A stretch of 64,000 nucleotides of DNA from Apostichopus japonicus (GCF_037975245.1 NC_092561.1:6428501-6492500); one strand, 5' to 3'. Shown: positions 8,946 to 20,523, counted from the first letter of the stretch. The notes: generated by a model not told the origin, from the sequence alone. Program-made: numbers and translations.

Positions 8946-10937
8946 TGTCACATTAGAATAGTATAATTTAGTTAATTTGTATTTGTATGACAGAACAAGT
9001 CAATCTGTCAGCTGTTTATTTTAGAAAGTTTTTTTTTTAGTAACTTTTACTTTAGTCAATGCTGGTTGTTGTTGATGTTGGAAAGTAGTATCCAAGGATG
9101 TAGGACAATTTACATAAACCCTAATCCCTCTATTCACTACAAAAATACAAGGTAGCATAATTGAGTATGTATACAAAAGAAACATCACCAGGTCAGGGCA
9201 TAGTATAATAATACAAAGGTACAGGGTAGCATAGCATAGCTAGTGCACACAAAAGAAACCTACCAGGGCAGGACATATTCAAGATGACAATGTATTGTAT
9301 TGCCAAGTTATGCAAATTGATGCACTAGTAATTACGTGTGACATCACATCCAGCCAGTAAAGTGAGTGTTGGATAAGATTTTTATTCACTCTCCAAAATA
9401 CCATCATCGGATTGAGTCCTGCTATATCTCTTAGCTGAAAAAGACGGAGCTACAATATTGTGATTTTCATATCATGGGGCACAGGATCCTATATATAGGA
9501 TACCTGTATTGAAGCCTGGGCTGGTATACTTTAATTAATATCTGGCATTTAACTGTGAAAGCTTGAAACACAATTTTTCCCTGGAGATTCCAGTATCACA
9601 CAATATTTAGTGTTCTGGATAGGGCAGCTTGTCGGCAGAGTTGGGATGGAAGTACATCACCTGACCGGATAAAGTAAAGCTGTATTGCAGAGCTCGTCTG
9701 ACAGTTTAAGAACTGGAACCATTGTAAGTAGAAACTTGTTATATTAATCTGTTCTGTATATGTAATATTTGGGATGCAACCACTTTAAAGTTTGTATACT
9801 TTTGGAGGTGCACAAAAGTCAGTTTAATTTTGTGTAGTAATTTTTCATTATGTTGGATAGTAAAAGTCACGCCTTAATTGACTTTCCTTAAGAAAGTGGA
9901 TGTTTGCTATGATTGTAATAGTGATGGTAACTTTTATAGCATTACAAATTAATTCAAGTGATTTTGGCAGAGAGGGGTTATATGTTTAGTGGAGTGAACA
10001 TGAGGTTAGTGTGCATAAAGGAGAGTTATGATGTGCTCACCATAGCTTTGGAGTAGGAATGTATATATGTTTGAGTTTAACCAATTTTTTGTTTGTATGT
10101 GGAACAAACTAAACTTTGTTCAAGATTCATATATGGCTTATTGTTACAAATTTTGTATTATAAATTTATGCAACATATTTAGTATATTGTATTTGGACAA
10201 AGTATTATCAGAGAATCTGATTGTGTATTTTGTTCCGATACAGTGCCACTTTCCTCACATTGAGTCGAAGACCGGAACTTTTGAGGATAGTTTTTTCACC
10301 GACTATAACACCTACCACAACCTGATATCAGCAACCACGTGTCAACAAGTATTGTCAACATCTTTAGGCAATATTCGTCATAGTGACAACTCAGAACTCA
10401 TTTTTTTTTTAAGATAAATGTTAAATCAGAATTTCATGATGTAAAGGGGGGAAAGCTCTTCAGACTAGAAGAGGTAATCTCATTCTTTTATAGAGAAAAG
10501 AATATCCAATTAATATATATTAAGACTAAATTTATACGTGCCAGTTTGCTCTCTCGCAATTGAAAAAGATCCAGGGGTATCAAAACTTTGGAAAGTCTCA
10601 AACTTTTCAGTAGTCAAGCTAAATCTAGTATATGTCATCCTCTGGTAAAGATTGCGACAAAGCAATCCGTTATCTCTAAGTAGTCAGTAGTCATATGTGT
10701 TATTAAGCAATATTACAGAACGCTGTAACCTTTATTTTGCATGTTCCTTTTTTTTTATTATTTTAAGGAGAAAGTTCCTCCTCAATAAATACCTATTCAC
10801 TTAAGAAGTTGAATTTATAAAACTTGTTCTGCATCATTAGTTGGTTGGAGTATTTCTTTTTTACATTGCATATTGATTTTGGATAGCCGCTAGGCGAATG
10901 TGTCGCATTGCCACTTGCATTCTTTTTGTGGGTGACA
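8946..10937 (+). repeat. 3' LTR (1992 bp)
   Basis: This is the second LTR, starting TGTCAC and ending GTGACA, at a constant offset of 7293 from the 5' LTR. It carries the same palindromic TATA (9486-9501), AATAAA (10784-10789) and 116-codon frame (10067-10417). I find no difference between the LTRs on reading, which implies recent integration. A base-by-base alignment would give the age. Confidence 0.95.
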
Positions 10938-10942
10938 CTGAA
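10938..10942. repeat. Target-site duplication, right copy (CTGAA)
   Basis: CTGAA follows the 3' LTR and matches 1648-1652 exactly. The empty site would have read ...TTATTACTGAAACAAAGC. Confidence 0.95.
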
Positions 10943-12086
10943 ACAAAGCTTATACGTAATTGATATGATATATATTACTCCTCGCCAAAAGTAAGTTGCT
11001 ACTATTTAAGAAAATGTCATTCATGTTGGTAATGAGCAGGGAAAAAAATCCCACATCATTTAGAAAGATGTCACGGTGTAAGGCACAGCCGTATATCTAT
11101 TTTCAGAATCAATCTAAATATGATATAAAATGATCACATATAAAAGCATGTATATAATTAGAGAATAAGCCACAAAAAAATTGTGATTTGAAATGAAATG
11201 ATGTAGAAGCTAGTCAGCTTTCGAGGAAATTTATTAACACAATCGCTCAGCTATGACAAAACATTCAGTTAAAAATAGTAAATTTCTATGATTATTTTTG
11301 GCAAACACGGTAATGAATTTGTCATAAATGTATATTTAGAAAAAAAATATTATAGTGAAATATGAACTGTATGGGTTCCTACATAGAGTTTGTAACATAT
11401 TGAAGAAGAAAATAAATACTTTTCGAGGATTATGCTTGCACTAGACGCGAAATATGATAGAAAATAATAATGTCATGTCTATAGTTGAACAATATCTGGA
11501 AAATTGGAGAGAAGATACGGTAATTAAATTAAATTAATTCTTACATGAGAGAATTAAGAGAGACTTAAAAAAAGCTCTGTTAAATTTTCAACGCATAATG
11601 GAAACAGGTGCTTTGATAAGAGAGATATTTCGCATATATATATATTTATTTGTTCTATGAATATCAAATGCGTGTACACGGATGCGGTGTTATACACATA
11701 GTATGCTATGGTATGGTATAATATGGCATGATCCTGTGCACTCTTTAATACACTTTATACACCTGAAAATGATAAGTTAATATTATGGTACAGCAGCATT
11801 ATTTCAAAGGAAAGACAGAATTTAAAAAGTCTGCTTCTTTAAAATATTTCTAAGCATATAATATCATCAATAAATTTTATCTAAATAAGTAACAATTGAT
11901 AATCTTCCTTAAAACTTGTTGTTTCTACACCTTCTTTTGTTTTTTTATTTGTTTAGTGGTTAGTGTTCTTGCGACATCAGAAACTGTGAGACAAAATATA
12001 TTACCAACGCCTGTTCAAATGTTCCAGTGAGAAAGAAATATACTGAACGACATCTCAATTATCCAATTATGGAATTTAATCACATC
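10943..12086. other. AT-rich non-coding stretch
   Basis: I see no gene, transposon end or strong repeat here. The sequence is AT-rich, with short A and T runs and a small TA run at about 11636-11648. Confidence 0.6.
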
Positions 12087-12471
12087 ACGAACGAACGAAC
12101 GAACGGACGAACGAACGAACGAACGGACGAACGAACGAACGAACGAACGAACGAACGAACGAACGGACGAACGGACGAACGGACGAACGGACGAACGAAC
12201 GAACGAACGAACGAACGAACGAACGAACGAACGAACGAACGAACGAACGAACGAACGAACGAACGAACGAACGAACGAACGAACGAACGAACGAACGAAC
12301 GAACGAACGAACGAACGAACGAACGAACGAACGAACGAACGAACGAACGAACGAACGAACGAACGAACGAACGAACGAACGAACGAACGAACGAACGAAC
12401 GAACGAACGAACGAACGAACGAACGAACGAACGAACGAACGAACGAACGAACGAACGAACGAACGAACGAA
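12087..12471. repeat. AACG tetranucleotide microsatellite
   Basis: About 385 bases of uninterrupted-phase AACG repeat. GGACG variant units occur only in the left part (about 12104-12195); the right two-thirds is pure. A short GGAA run follows (12472-12481). Because four is not a multiple of three, all frames read as a 12-nt repeat. This creates long Thr-Asn-Glu-Arg frames on the plus strand and Arg-Ser-Phe-Val frames on the minus strand, which are artefacts. Confidence 0.98.
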
Positions 12472-12481
12472 AGGAAGGAAG

Positions 12482-13113
12482 AATGAAATAAAGAAATAAC
12501 TATCTTGAAAGTACACTTTCAGTTCATAAGGCCTTCAAAATTTCTAATAATGATAACTATCATAATATTAAATTACATTCTTATTGTTTCATGATCTCCA
12601 CATGGATGTCATGCTGACGTCACAAAGACCAGACCAATTTCCTTTTTACAGCAAAAATCGTGACTTTAGAATTGTCGGTTTAATTTACCAACTAAACAAC
12701 CACACACTTTTCATTTGTCGTCTTGTTTCGCGGCTTCTATTTTTGGCGCAAAAAAACTTTTTAACTACCGTATATCACCGACGGCAATATAGTCATGCTC
12801 TTTTGTTATGTAAATTAGTCAAATGACGTCAATAGTTGGCATAAATGAAAAGAGCAAATGTCATTGAAACGACCAGGCATCGACTTGATTTGTCATTGAA
12901 ACGACCAGGCATCGACTTGATTTGTTTAATCGACATATACACGTCGTCCCTGGAGAAAGCGTGCTAATCCTTAATGGACGAAACACTGCTTTATAGATAG
13001 TCAATCATTTTAGTTGGAACAAGATTATATTTTCCAAGGTCAAATGTTCTTCTTTATTGTAAAACACACACACACGCGCAAACATACATATACGCACATA
13101 TATGTATATAGCC
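12482..13113. other. Non-coding stretch with a 32-bp tandem duplication
   Basis: I see no gene. Two adjacent perfect copies of a 32-bp unit (TGTCATTGAA...CTTGATT) occupy 12859-12890 and 12891-12922. Two TGACGTCA octamers occur at 12615-12622 and 12824-12831. The rest is unremarkable AT-rich sequence. Confidence 0.7.
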
Positions 13114-13167
13114 TATATATATATATATATTACATGTTGTCCTTATCTTTTCTACTAGATATAGATA

Positions 13168-13206
<39 letters not shown>

Positions 13207-13238
13207 TAAGAAGGTCATTAGTTGAAATATGTCAAACT

Positions 13239-13275
<37 letters not shown>
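13114..13275. repeat. TA microsatellites around a left inverted-repeat arm
   Basis: Three TA runs (about 13114-13131, 13170-13204 and 13240-13275) surround a 40-bp unique segment (13206-13245). That segment recurs as its perfect reverse complement at 14150-14189. The TA runs touch the arm and the start of the Penelope-like fragment. Confidence 0.9.
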
Positions 13276-13276
<1 letters not shown>

Positions 13277-13763
13277 CGCAACGGAACTCTCGAAGCACAT
13301 CTGGCAGCTGAAACAGAACAACCAGCCATTCACCATCAATTGGTCGATCGCCAGCAGAGCCAAAGCCTACAGCAACGAGTCGAAGCGGTGCAACCTCTGT
13401 CTCACTGAAAAACTCATCATTATCAACACAGACAAACGGACCCTCCTGAACAAACGCCCAGAGCTCATATCGAAATGTCGCCACGAAAACAAATTCTACA
13501 TAATCAACTCCAGCCCAACCACCAAACACCGTCAAGAGAACCACACACAACTAAGGAGCGAGCACCGAAGGAAGGCAAAAAACCCCAACAACAGATCGGA
13601 CGCAAAAGAGAATACACCTACAGCCGAACACCGAAGAAAGTCTTACAAACCCACCAACAGAACGGACGCAAAAGAGAATACACCGGCAGAACAATACACC
13701 AACAACCGCATAATCCCCGGTAATCCCGACGAGGATCCTATATATTCATGGAGCATAACTTGA
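13275..13763 (+). pseudogene. Penelope-like element, C-terminal nuclease-region fragment
   Basis: A frame open from the TA tract to a TGA at 13761-13763 encodes about 162 residues beginning NATELSKHIWQLK. It then reads RCNLC (C-X2-C), LLNKRPEL and SKCRHENK. In Penelope-like retroelements this series follows the catalytic core of the GIY-YIG endonuclease, at the C-terminal end of the reverse transcriptase protein. The reverse transcriptase and the GIY-YIG core are missing, so this is a 5'-truncated copy, as is usual for these elements. The last 70 residues hold two imperfect copies of a roughly 21-residue basic unit (EHRRK...DAKENTP). Family recognition is from memory of the conserved pattern. 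Confidence 0.75.
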
Positions 13764-14081
13764 AGCTACTCACGTCCTTCGGAGGGGACGTTAAATTGCG
13801 GTCCCGGGAGCAGGACTACACACCCCTGCCTCGTTACTTCAGGGCACTATTCGAAAAGAGAAGGCGAGTTTCGCCGGTGTCCTTCCACGCACAAAAACTT
13901 GGAACCTCAATAATTTCCGACTAAGGATTTCCTTAGTCTGCTGAAGCACCTTCGGGTGGAAGCGTAATACGAGGTGTATCATATCATCATATCACTTGAA
14001 GCTACCAGTTGTCTGAAGATCGCAATAAAGCGTGAAACTCCGAGTTACAACTACTAGTGTTCCACTAGTCTCATCTAGTAT

Positions 14082-14085
<4 letters not shown>
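13764..14085 (+). mobile_element. Penelope-like element 3' region
   Basis: Non-coding 3' part of the same element, continuing to the TA tract. It holds a 9-bp perfect hairpin (GACTAAGGA paired with TCCTTAGTC, 13919-13938) and, about 70 bases on, a hammerhead ribozyme motif. Hammerheads in the terminal repeats of Penelope-like elements are known in many animals, and the orientation here (same strand as the coding tail) fits. Confidence 0.65.
14002..14057 (+). ncRNA. Type I hammerhead ribozyme motif
   Basis: The core boxes are CTGAAGA (14013-14019) and GAAA (14034-14037). Stem I pairs AGTTGT (14007-14012) with ACAACT (14047-14052). It extends past a small internal loop by CTA (14002-14004) with TAG (14055-14057). 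Stem II is CGC (14021-14023) with GCG (14030-14032). Stem III is the short ACT-CCG-AGT hairpin (14037-14045). Cleavage would follow T14046 (a GUU triplet). The 10.1-11.1 position is U-U rather than G-C, and the cleavage triplet is not the preferred one, so activity may be low. Self-cleavage would process element transcripts. Confidence 0.65.

Positions 14086-14149
<64 letters not shown>
14086..14149. repeat. TA microsatellite
   Basis: About 64 bases of TA repeat between the end of the Penelope-like 3' region and the right inverted-repeat arm. Confidence 0.95.
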
Positions 14150-14154
<5 letters not shown>

Positions 14155-14189
14155 CTAGTTTGACATATTTCAACTAATGACCTTCTTAT

Positions 14190-15377
14190 GAGGACATTAT
14201 AACGCATGTCTATTTCATTAGAAAAGCTGGCGACTATATGAGAGCCCTTCATATTACACTACGCAGATATTATAGGGCAAATTTGAACCATATGCAACAT
14301 ATGATGTATTACATAACAGTTTTATAACCGATTGAGATATACAAAAGAGTGACACTTTTTATAAAGACAATATATCAAAAGGATGAATATATAAGAACAG
14401 ACTTCTCAGAGGAAGATGGTTTTTTACTACAAACACAGGACCAGCTATATCATGTGTATTAAAACTATTGTGTATGTTGCTAATTATTATAGACGATAAT
14501 AAAAAATAATAAAAATTAACAAACTGTGTGTGTTCCATGTAACCAAATACCCTAAATTATTTCGTACCATTGCAGCTCTTTCATTTTTTTTTACACTAAA
14601 ACTAAACATTTCCTTCTTGGCTTCGACCCTCGAAAATTCTTAGCCTATGGTATATGATTGTGGCCTTATTTGGTCATGTTGCTATCTTGTTCAACCCAAT
14701 GATTACATAATCTAACCTGGGTAAGAAAAAATGCTACTGTTATTATTTATTTATTTATATTTGTTAAATTAAACTTATTGAATTTATATATTCTTTCTCA
14801 AAAGTTAACATTGGCTGAGTGCATACACCTGTCAATTCACCTTACTTATATATAAAGAAGACGTTAACTACCTTTGACGTCACAAACATACCATGTAGGC
14901 GGATATTATACATGTGACGTCGTTAACTGGTTAAAAGTCTCTTCCAATATTTGTCATCTTAACATCTAAATTAGAAACAGTTGCTGTTAATTCAACTGGG
15001 TTACACTTGCTGCCAAGTAACCACAGAATTTGAAATAAAAGAAAGTTATTATGATTGTTTTAGGTATTACCAAAGTTTAAGGATCTTATCAATTTCATAA
15101 CATAAAAGAAATAATGTAACAGCTATCTCTGGACAGATATAACCAGAAATAGAAGGGGGGAGGGGGATATTGTAGTCAGCTAGCTTGAAAATAATATATT
15201 ATAATATATTATACTCGAATCGCACAAAACTGACCGTTATTTAAGAAGCTGGACTTGTGGATGTACAAATAGTTACGTCACGTGTAATAAAATAAGTAAA
15301 AGGTACGATGACTTATTAAGGCTGTTTTAAGTGTGTGTGTGTGTTTGAATAGTAGTAAGTAGTAAGTTGAGTCTCTT
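14190..15377. other. Non-coding AT-rich stretch
   Basis: I see no gene. It contains a TGACGTCA octamer (14875-14882), a short G-rich run near 15154 and a GT run near 15330-15345. Confidence 0.6.
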
Positions 15378-15518
15378 CTATCCGACATGCTCAGTGATTA
15401 ACATCCGCCACGTATCACGATCTTGCGCAAGGTTTATTGCTTCCTCGAAATTGTTAATATTAATGTCCTTAAATTGCGACTTTATTTTTCCAAGCAAGGT
15501 AGTCACGGGCCTTCCTAC
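15378..15518 (-). pseudogene. LINE-type reverse transcriptase C-terminal remnant
   Basis: On the minus strand the frame reads GRPVTTLL...NNFEEAINLAQDRDTWRMLI before stopping. The GRP-x-TTLL start and the xLAxDRxxWRxLI ending are a pattern common at the very C-terminus of non-LTR retrotransposon reverse transcriptases. Only this tail is left. The upstream part of the same frame runs through a GT/GC-alternating tract (about 15589-15662) and is not protein-like. This is therefore a decayed 5'-truncated copy or a recombined piece. The LINE clade cannot be told. Confidence 0.5.
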
Positions 15519-18500
15519 TGGTTTAGCAGTATGTCTCAGTGCTTCAGTGTGTTTGAATGCGGAGAGAAAATGGGTTGTGCTTGAGCGTATGAGTGTGCAT
15601 GTGTCTGCGTGAATATGCGTGCGCGTGTATGTAGGTATGCGTGTGCGCGCGCATGTGTGTGGGTCACATATATTATATCGCAACGAATATGTTAGATTCA
15701 TGAGGTAGGGCAAGTACACGCGCGCCACTGCACACGCATGCGTTTGGCATCATGGTTTCTTGCAGCGCGTTCGTCTACACATTGTGATGAAGTAAATGTA
15801 TACGCGCGAGTCTTCGGTGTACCTCGCTAGGCGTTTCGTGCAATGGATGTGTCGTACTGCTTAGATGGCGACCGAAGCTAAGTGTTCGTAGTATAGGTTG
15901 CGAACCGCAAAAGTAGCAAAGCACAAGAAATCGTGCAAAATTTAGATATTATTTATGGTTTATTGTTTCATTATTCAAATTTGAATATATGAATATGCAT
16001 CCAGGCGACCTTCACCTTGCGTTTCAAATTAGAACATGACATTCAACCAGTTATGCTTCGAACGAATCGACAAAGGTGAATGAATTTTGTCGATTTTTAT
16101 TAAGTTAAGAGTGGAAATAAAATCATATCTATACGGTTGGATGGTAATGTGAAAATATGAATACCTTAAGTCGTTATTGAAAAAAAAAAGAAACTCGTTT
16201 TAAAATTCATCTTGGCCAGGCAAAGTCAGACAAGGCTTTCATTGGGGGGGGGGGGGGAGGTAGAGGGGGAGGGGTGATTTCCCATCTCAAGGCACTTCCG
16301 GTTCCAATCAAATTAATCAAGTTAAACTGTTAAATGGATTACTGTAACCCGATGGGATAATGCAAGTTCATGGTTATCAACTCCATATATTATCAAGTGA
16401 GCCATACACTCACCCAACTATCATCTAGGATGTGATGGAGAACCTTAACACAGCTTTTTTTGTGGGTTGCCATTTGTAAATACCTGATATCATGATGCAA
16501 GTAGGAACTATATATCACGCCGTAAACGTTCTCTTTGCCTTACCTTTTTATATTTCCAAGGCAGATTCTTAATATTGTGTTGATATTGAAAGAATAACAT
16601 CATTATAGGTCCTGTTAAGAATGTCATTAGTTTAGATTCAGCAGTTGCAAAACCCATCTCCATAACGGAATATAAACATTTTAAGAATTAAAGAAAACCA
16701 TTCGATATTCAAGCAAAGACACACTTGTTCCATCTTCCAAAAAATATAGTAGTTTTGGTGGCGATATTAGAAATACGGCACATCTGTTTTAGAAGCAATG
16801 AAGTGCGCGCATACGCACAATTTGGCTCCATGCATCGTTAAGTGCGTACGAACGCGCTAAAAGAAACCATATTGTTAAGAACGTGCGCCTGTCAGCGCGC
16901 ATACACCAGCTTTACGCTTCACACCTAATTAAAGAAGCCGTACATCAGCGCACATTATCTATGCACTTTCCGCGCGGCTCTATAGCTAACCGTATCTTTG
17001 TCCTAAACGAACTTGAGTAGACATGCGCGCAATGGCATTGTTGCGCATTTTCTCAATACTTCATGCATTTAGAAATTTACCGTACACAATGTTTTCACAA
17101 CTATCACGACACTTATTGATAACTGAACGATACATTTTGCGTTATTATTCCATTTGATTAAGTAATAATGTGACGTTGGGGTAATGACGTGTCGCAACAT
17201 CTCGGGATTGTTGTTGATTTTAGCTAGCGGAAGGATGAATCAACGTATTACTTGCTGCTTGCGCTTCGCTATGACCTCTGAATGAATTGATTCAGCACAT
17301 GAGACTACTAACTGATTATTCTTTCAAGGAGATTGATTTCAAGACTTTAACAGAATACATGGTGCTTACGGAAGAATGCCACTCATGATAACGTAGGTGC
17401 TTTCCCCTTTCAAACGTGTTAACATGTTGTTAACATGTTGTTAACATATTTACCATTTTCAAGAGTATAGACTAGCTTCTGACCTACAAGTTAAAAAACA
17501 TGTTAAAGTAATCAATTAAATTATTTGTTTACCTCCTGTATACTTGAGGCAAACCTGGTGGTTTTTTAATCATATACTCATTTATTTATGGGGATGTTGA
17601 CTTGATCTGTTTAAGGCTCACGAAATGCTGCGGTAATTGCAACACAGCTCTGAGATTGTATGTGAAGGAAGGGGTGGAGAGGGGGGGTGGGGAGGGTGGC
17701 AGTATAGTCAGACCATTGTTCAATGGGGTAGAAAATATCGCCTATGGCAGCACCAAGACCACATAAAAATCACATTGCTCTGATAATTACGGTGGTCCAT
17801 GACCCCCGCCAGTACCCCCAACCCCTTCAGTGTCGAGGCCCTGTGTTGTATTGCTTAAAATTATAGAACACTAATCACTCTCCAATATTTAATTCAACTG
17901 GTTATTCACCTAGGCTACACCTCTGTTTGTTATATTAATTAAAGTCAAATGCTTTTTTTTTTACATGCAAACTGGGCTGTATATACCTGTAGGTAAACAT
18001 CTGTATTAAAATGAGTGTAACGCCGATCGACGTCTCACTTTGGAATCTATTTTTGAACCCAGAATCTGTTGTGGCAATAATTCGACAAGCTGACAAATAT
18101 CTAAATTGTGCCCCTGTATTTGTTTACAGGGCGGCGGTACGTTAATTATTAAATCATTGAAACAAAACGTGTCAGAAAGGTTTACCTGAGATAACTTAGC
18201 CATAATTATTTTCTTGTTGTTGTTGTTGATGTTGTTATTGTTTTGTTTTTATCCCAAGTTTGTGATGGAACAGGACTCCTTAAATGCATTCGCAGTCGGG
18301 CAGTTCGAGGGTCAATGTTTATTTTCACCGTTTTCGTTACCTTTGCCAAAAAATACGTGTACGTTTATGGCATACCGCGGTACTATATATAGAGATCAAG
18401 GCGTTGGAAACAATTACTACTAGAACAATAACTAGGTCAAGTCATCGATATAGAGCGGGTGACAGCCAACATTTCGTGTAGTTTCAACATTGCGATGTAT

Positions 18501-19661
18501 ACGAATCGCTTCTGGATACGGAAACTCAAGTTTGTTGATGAAAACAATAAATAAATAAATATATGAAATACGACAGTGGAAGTAGGGTACGATCATTTTC
18601 TTGAAGCGAGGAAATTGAGCGAATGAATGAGTTCTTCTTGTAGTGTGAAAGTTCAGTTAACTCAACTATCTACTTATGTGTAGATTATTCGCGATGTACT
18701 GTTCGACACACAAAATCCCCTTGTAACAATACCATTTCTCTACCGTTGCCATAGTAAAGAGTCCTTCTAAATAGTGAATCGAAAGGATGTTTATAGATTT
18801 CCTATTCCACCCCCCCCCCACCCGCTCCCTTTCCCCCCTTATTGGTTATACCGTTAATATTATACTTTATCAAAGCGATTTAATTGCTTAGAATTGAAAT
18901 TCATTAATGCTCAATTTCTTCGTCACGTTTCGACTTTAGTAAAGTGTAAAATGTTATTACCGTGTAAAGTACATACAAGGATAAAGTAAAATGGCGACCA
19001 CGCTTCTGAAGTTGCCAACGGAACGCCCAATAGGAATTAACTTAATGTACACTTATTTCATTTTTTTGAGTTGTTTTGAGATTTTTAAAAGTAAAGAATT
19101 ATCATTATTCTTCTTCTTTTTTTTTATAGAAGTTAATTCTTTTTTTGCACGCGATTGTCCTGATATTAAAATTGTCTGGGCGACGAAATGTTAAACATCT
19201 AATCAAAATCAAACAATTGTTGGCTCAATTCACCTTACCTAATAAAAAAATCATGATCGCAAACAAAATCTTAATTACTGGTATATGTGTACGAACCAAA
19301 TAGTACACTATACCTTGTTGTTATAATTGCAATAAGAAACCGAATGTATTTTTCTAAGAGCATACAAGAGCAATCCCCTAACAATTAAGCTATTCCCAAA
19401 ATCGCTGTTGTCTAGACAAGCACTTGTCTATAATAATATAATAGTTTGAAATGTTAGTTTGATATGCTGTTCAGTTGTAAAGATTTCTTTTCATTGACTG
19501 CACACTAGGAGACAGATTGGTGTTGAGATTACGTGAGTTTATTGATTCCTGTTAAATTAAACCAAACAAACACCTATTATGACTACCAAAGTCTCGACAT
19601 TTGTTAGCAAGAATTATAAATGTTTTCAACAAATTTAATGTAAGTTATAATTTACTGGTTG
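15519..19661. other. Non-coding region with simple repeats and a GCGC-rich patch
   Basis: I see no supportable gene. Notable contents: an alternating GT/GC tract (about 15589-15662), a poly-G run (about 16245-16258), a cluster of GCGC-containing palindromes (16803-17055), three near-tandem TTAACATGTTG units (about 17418-17446), a G-quadruplex-capable tract (17669-17697) and a poly-C run near 18811-18819. A minus-strand frame at 18006-18203 looks protein-like but matches nothing I recognise. Confidence 0.5.
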
Positions 19662-19817
19662 TTGCAAATTTCCAAACAGTTATGAGTTATTCAGAGCGGA
19701 GGGAGGGGTTGTGGTGGAGGGGGGGGGGGTGTAACATGCACAAATTTTCAAATAGCTATGAGTTATTCAGAGCGAAAAGGGGGATTGTGTGGAGGGGGGG
19801 GGGGATTGCAACATGCA
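19662..19817. repeat. Imperfect 78-bp tandem duplication with poly-G cores
   Basis: Two adjacent diverged copies share the order: TGCAAATTT, TATGAGTTATTCAGAGCG, a G-rich block ending in a run of about 10-12 G, and then AACATGCA. The first copy is about 19662-19738 and the second about 19738-19817. The short open frames over this stretch repeat the same peptide in different frames and are not genes. Confidence 0.85.
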
Positions 19818-20491
19818 GTTCCCCCACCAGTAAAATGCTCTGAGATTGGCAATGATGCAAGCAAGTTTATTTTCTTTATTTTTTGTGTATATGTATATGT
19901 GTGTGTGACAAGTTTATGTGTTTATATAGCATATCTGTTGGAGATGCCGATGAATGTGTTATGATGTACCTGATGTATATAACTTAAAGGATAGATCCTT
20001 GGTAAAAAAAATATATCAATTTAGATCTGCTGCAGACCGTTAAATGAAACACTGCCAAAATCAATCTCGTTTGTAATTCTATGCCACTTTGAATGTTTGA
20101 GGAAAGACCCTTTAAACATGTGAGGCTAATCAATGGAAGAGGCTAGATTATGTAGTTTAACACGCGGAAGATGACGTCAGTTCCTCAGGTCGCAATATAC
20201 AGTTCAATATGAAGACATAAGAATTTTATGGAATACAGTTTGTACAAAGCATTACGCACTTCTCAAGGACATATGATGCTGAATGCCATATATAGGTAGA
20301 CCGGACGGTCCATATGAAGCAAAAGAACATCGTTTGGTTAAGGTTATTAGAATTTTAAAGCAACGTATTAAAGGAAGAATTTTAGACGTAATATTGTCCG
20401 TGAAAACATAAAACAAGTGTCTTAAAGTAATGTTGCTATAGCTATTCCCGTTTTCAAGATATTCAACTTCTTAAAATATGTTTAATGTGAC

Positions 20492-20523
<32 letters not shown>

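Larger units (their letters stand above)
1653..10937 (+). mobile_element. Complete Gmr1-type Ty3/gypsy LTR retrotransposon
   Basis: This is a 9285-bp LTR retrotransposon with all expected parts: 5-bp target duplication, two 1992-bp LTRs, a primer-binding site, one continuous gag-pol frame, a polypurine tract and the 3' LTR. The pol order is protease, integrase, reverse transcriptase, RNase H. Integrase lies upstream of reverse transcriptase, as in Ty1/copia, but the domain motifs are of Ty3/gypsy type. That combination is the known hallmark of the Gmr1 clade found in deuterostomes. No envelope gene or chromodomain is seen. LTRs without visible difference and an intact frame suggest a recent insertion and a potentially active copy. 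The clade assignment is inferred from domain order, not from a tree. Confidence 0.93.
13206..14189. repeat. 40-bp perfect inverted repeat enclosing a Penelope-like fragment
   Basis: The left arm (13206-13245) and right arm (14150-14189) are exact reverse complements over 40 bases of non-repetitive sequence, each bordered inwardly by a TA tract. Between the arms lie the Penelope-like coding tail, its 3' region and the hammerhead motif. Outside the arms the similarity stops at once. The arms could be terminal parts of the element, or the result of an inverted duplication at insertion; the sequence does not decide. Confidence 0.9.

Noticed and set aside
12027-12516. Long Thr-Asn-Glu-Arg and Arg-Ser-Phe-Val reading frames
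   Set aside because: They are produced by the AACG microsatellite, which is open in several frames on both strands.
13475-13723. 82-codon frame overlapping the Penelope-like tail
   Set aside because: It is in a different frame from the recognisable NATELSKHIW...CRHENK protein and owes its repeats to the same DNA duplication.
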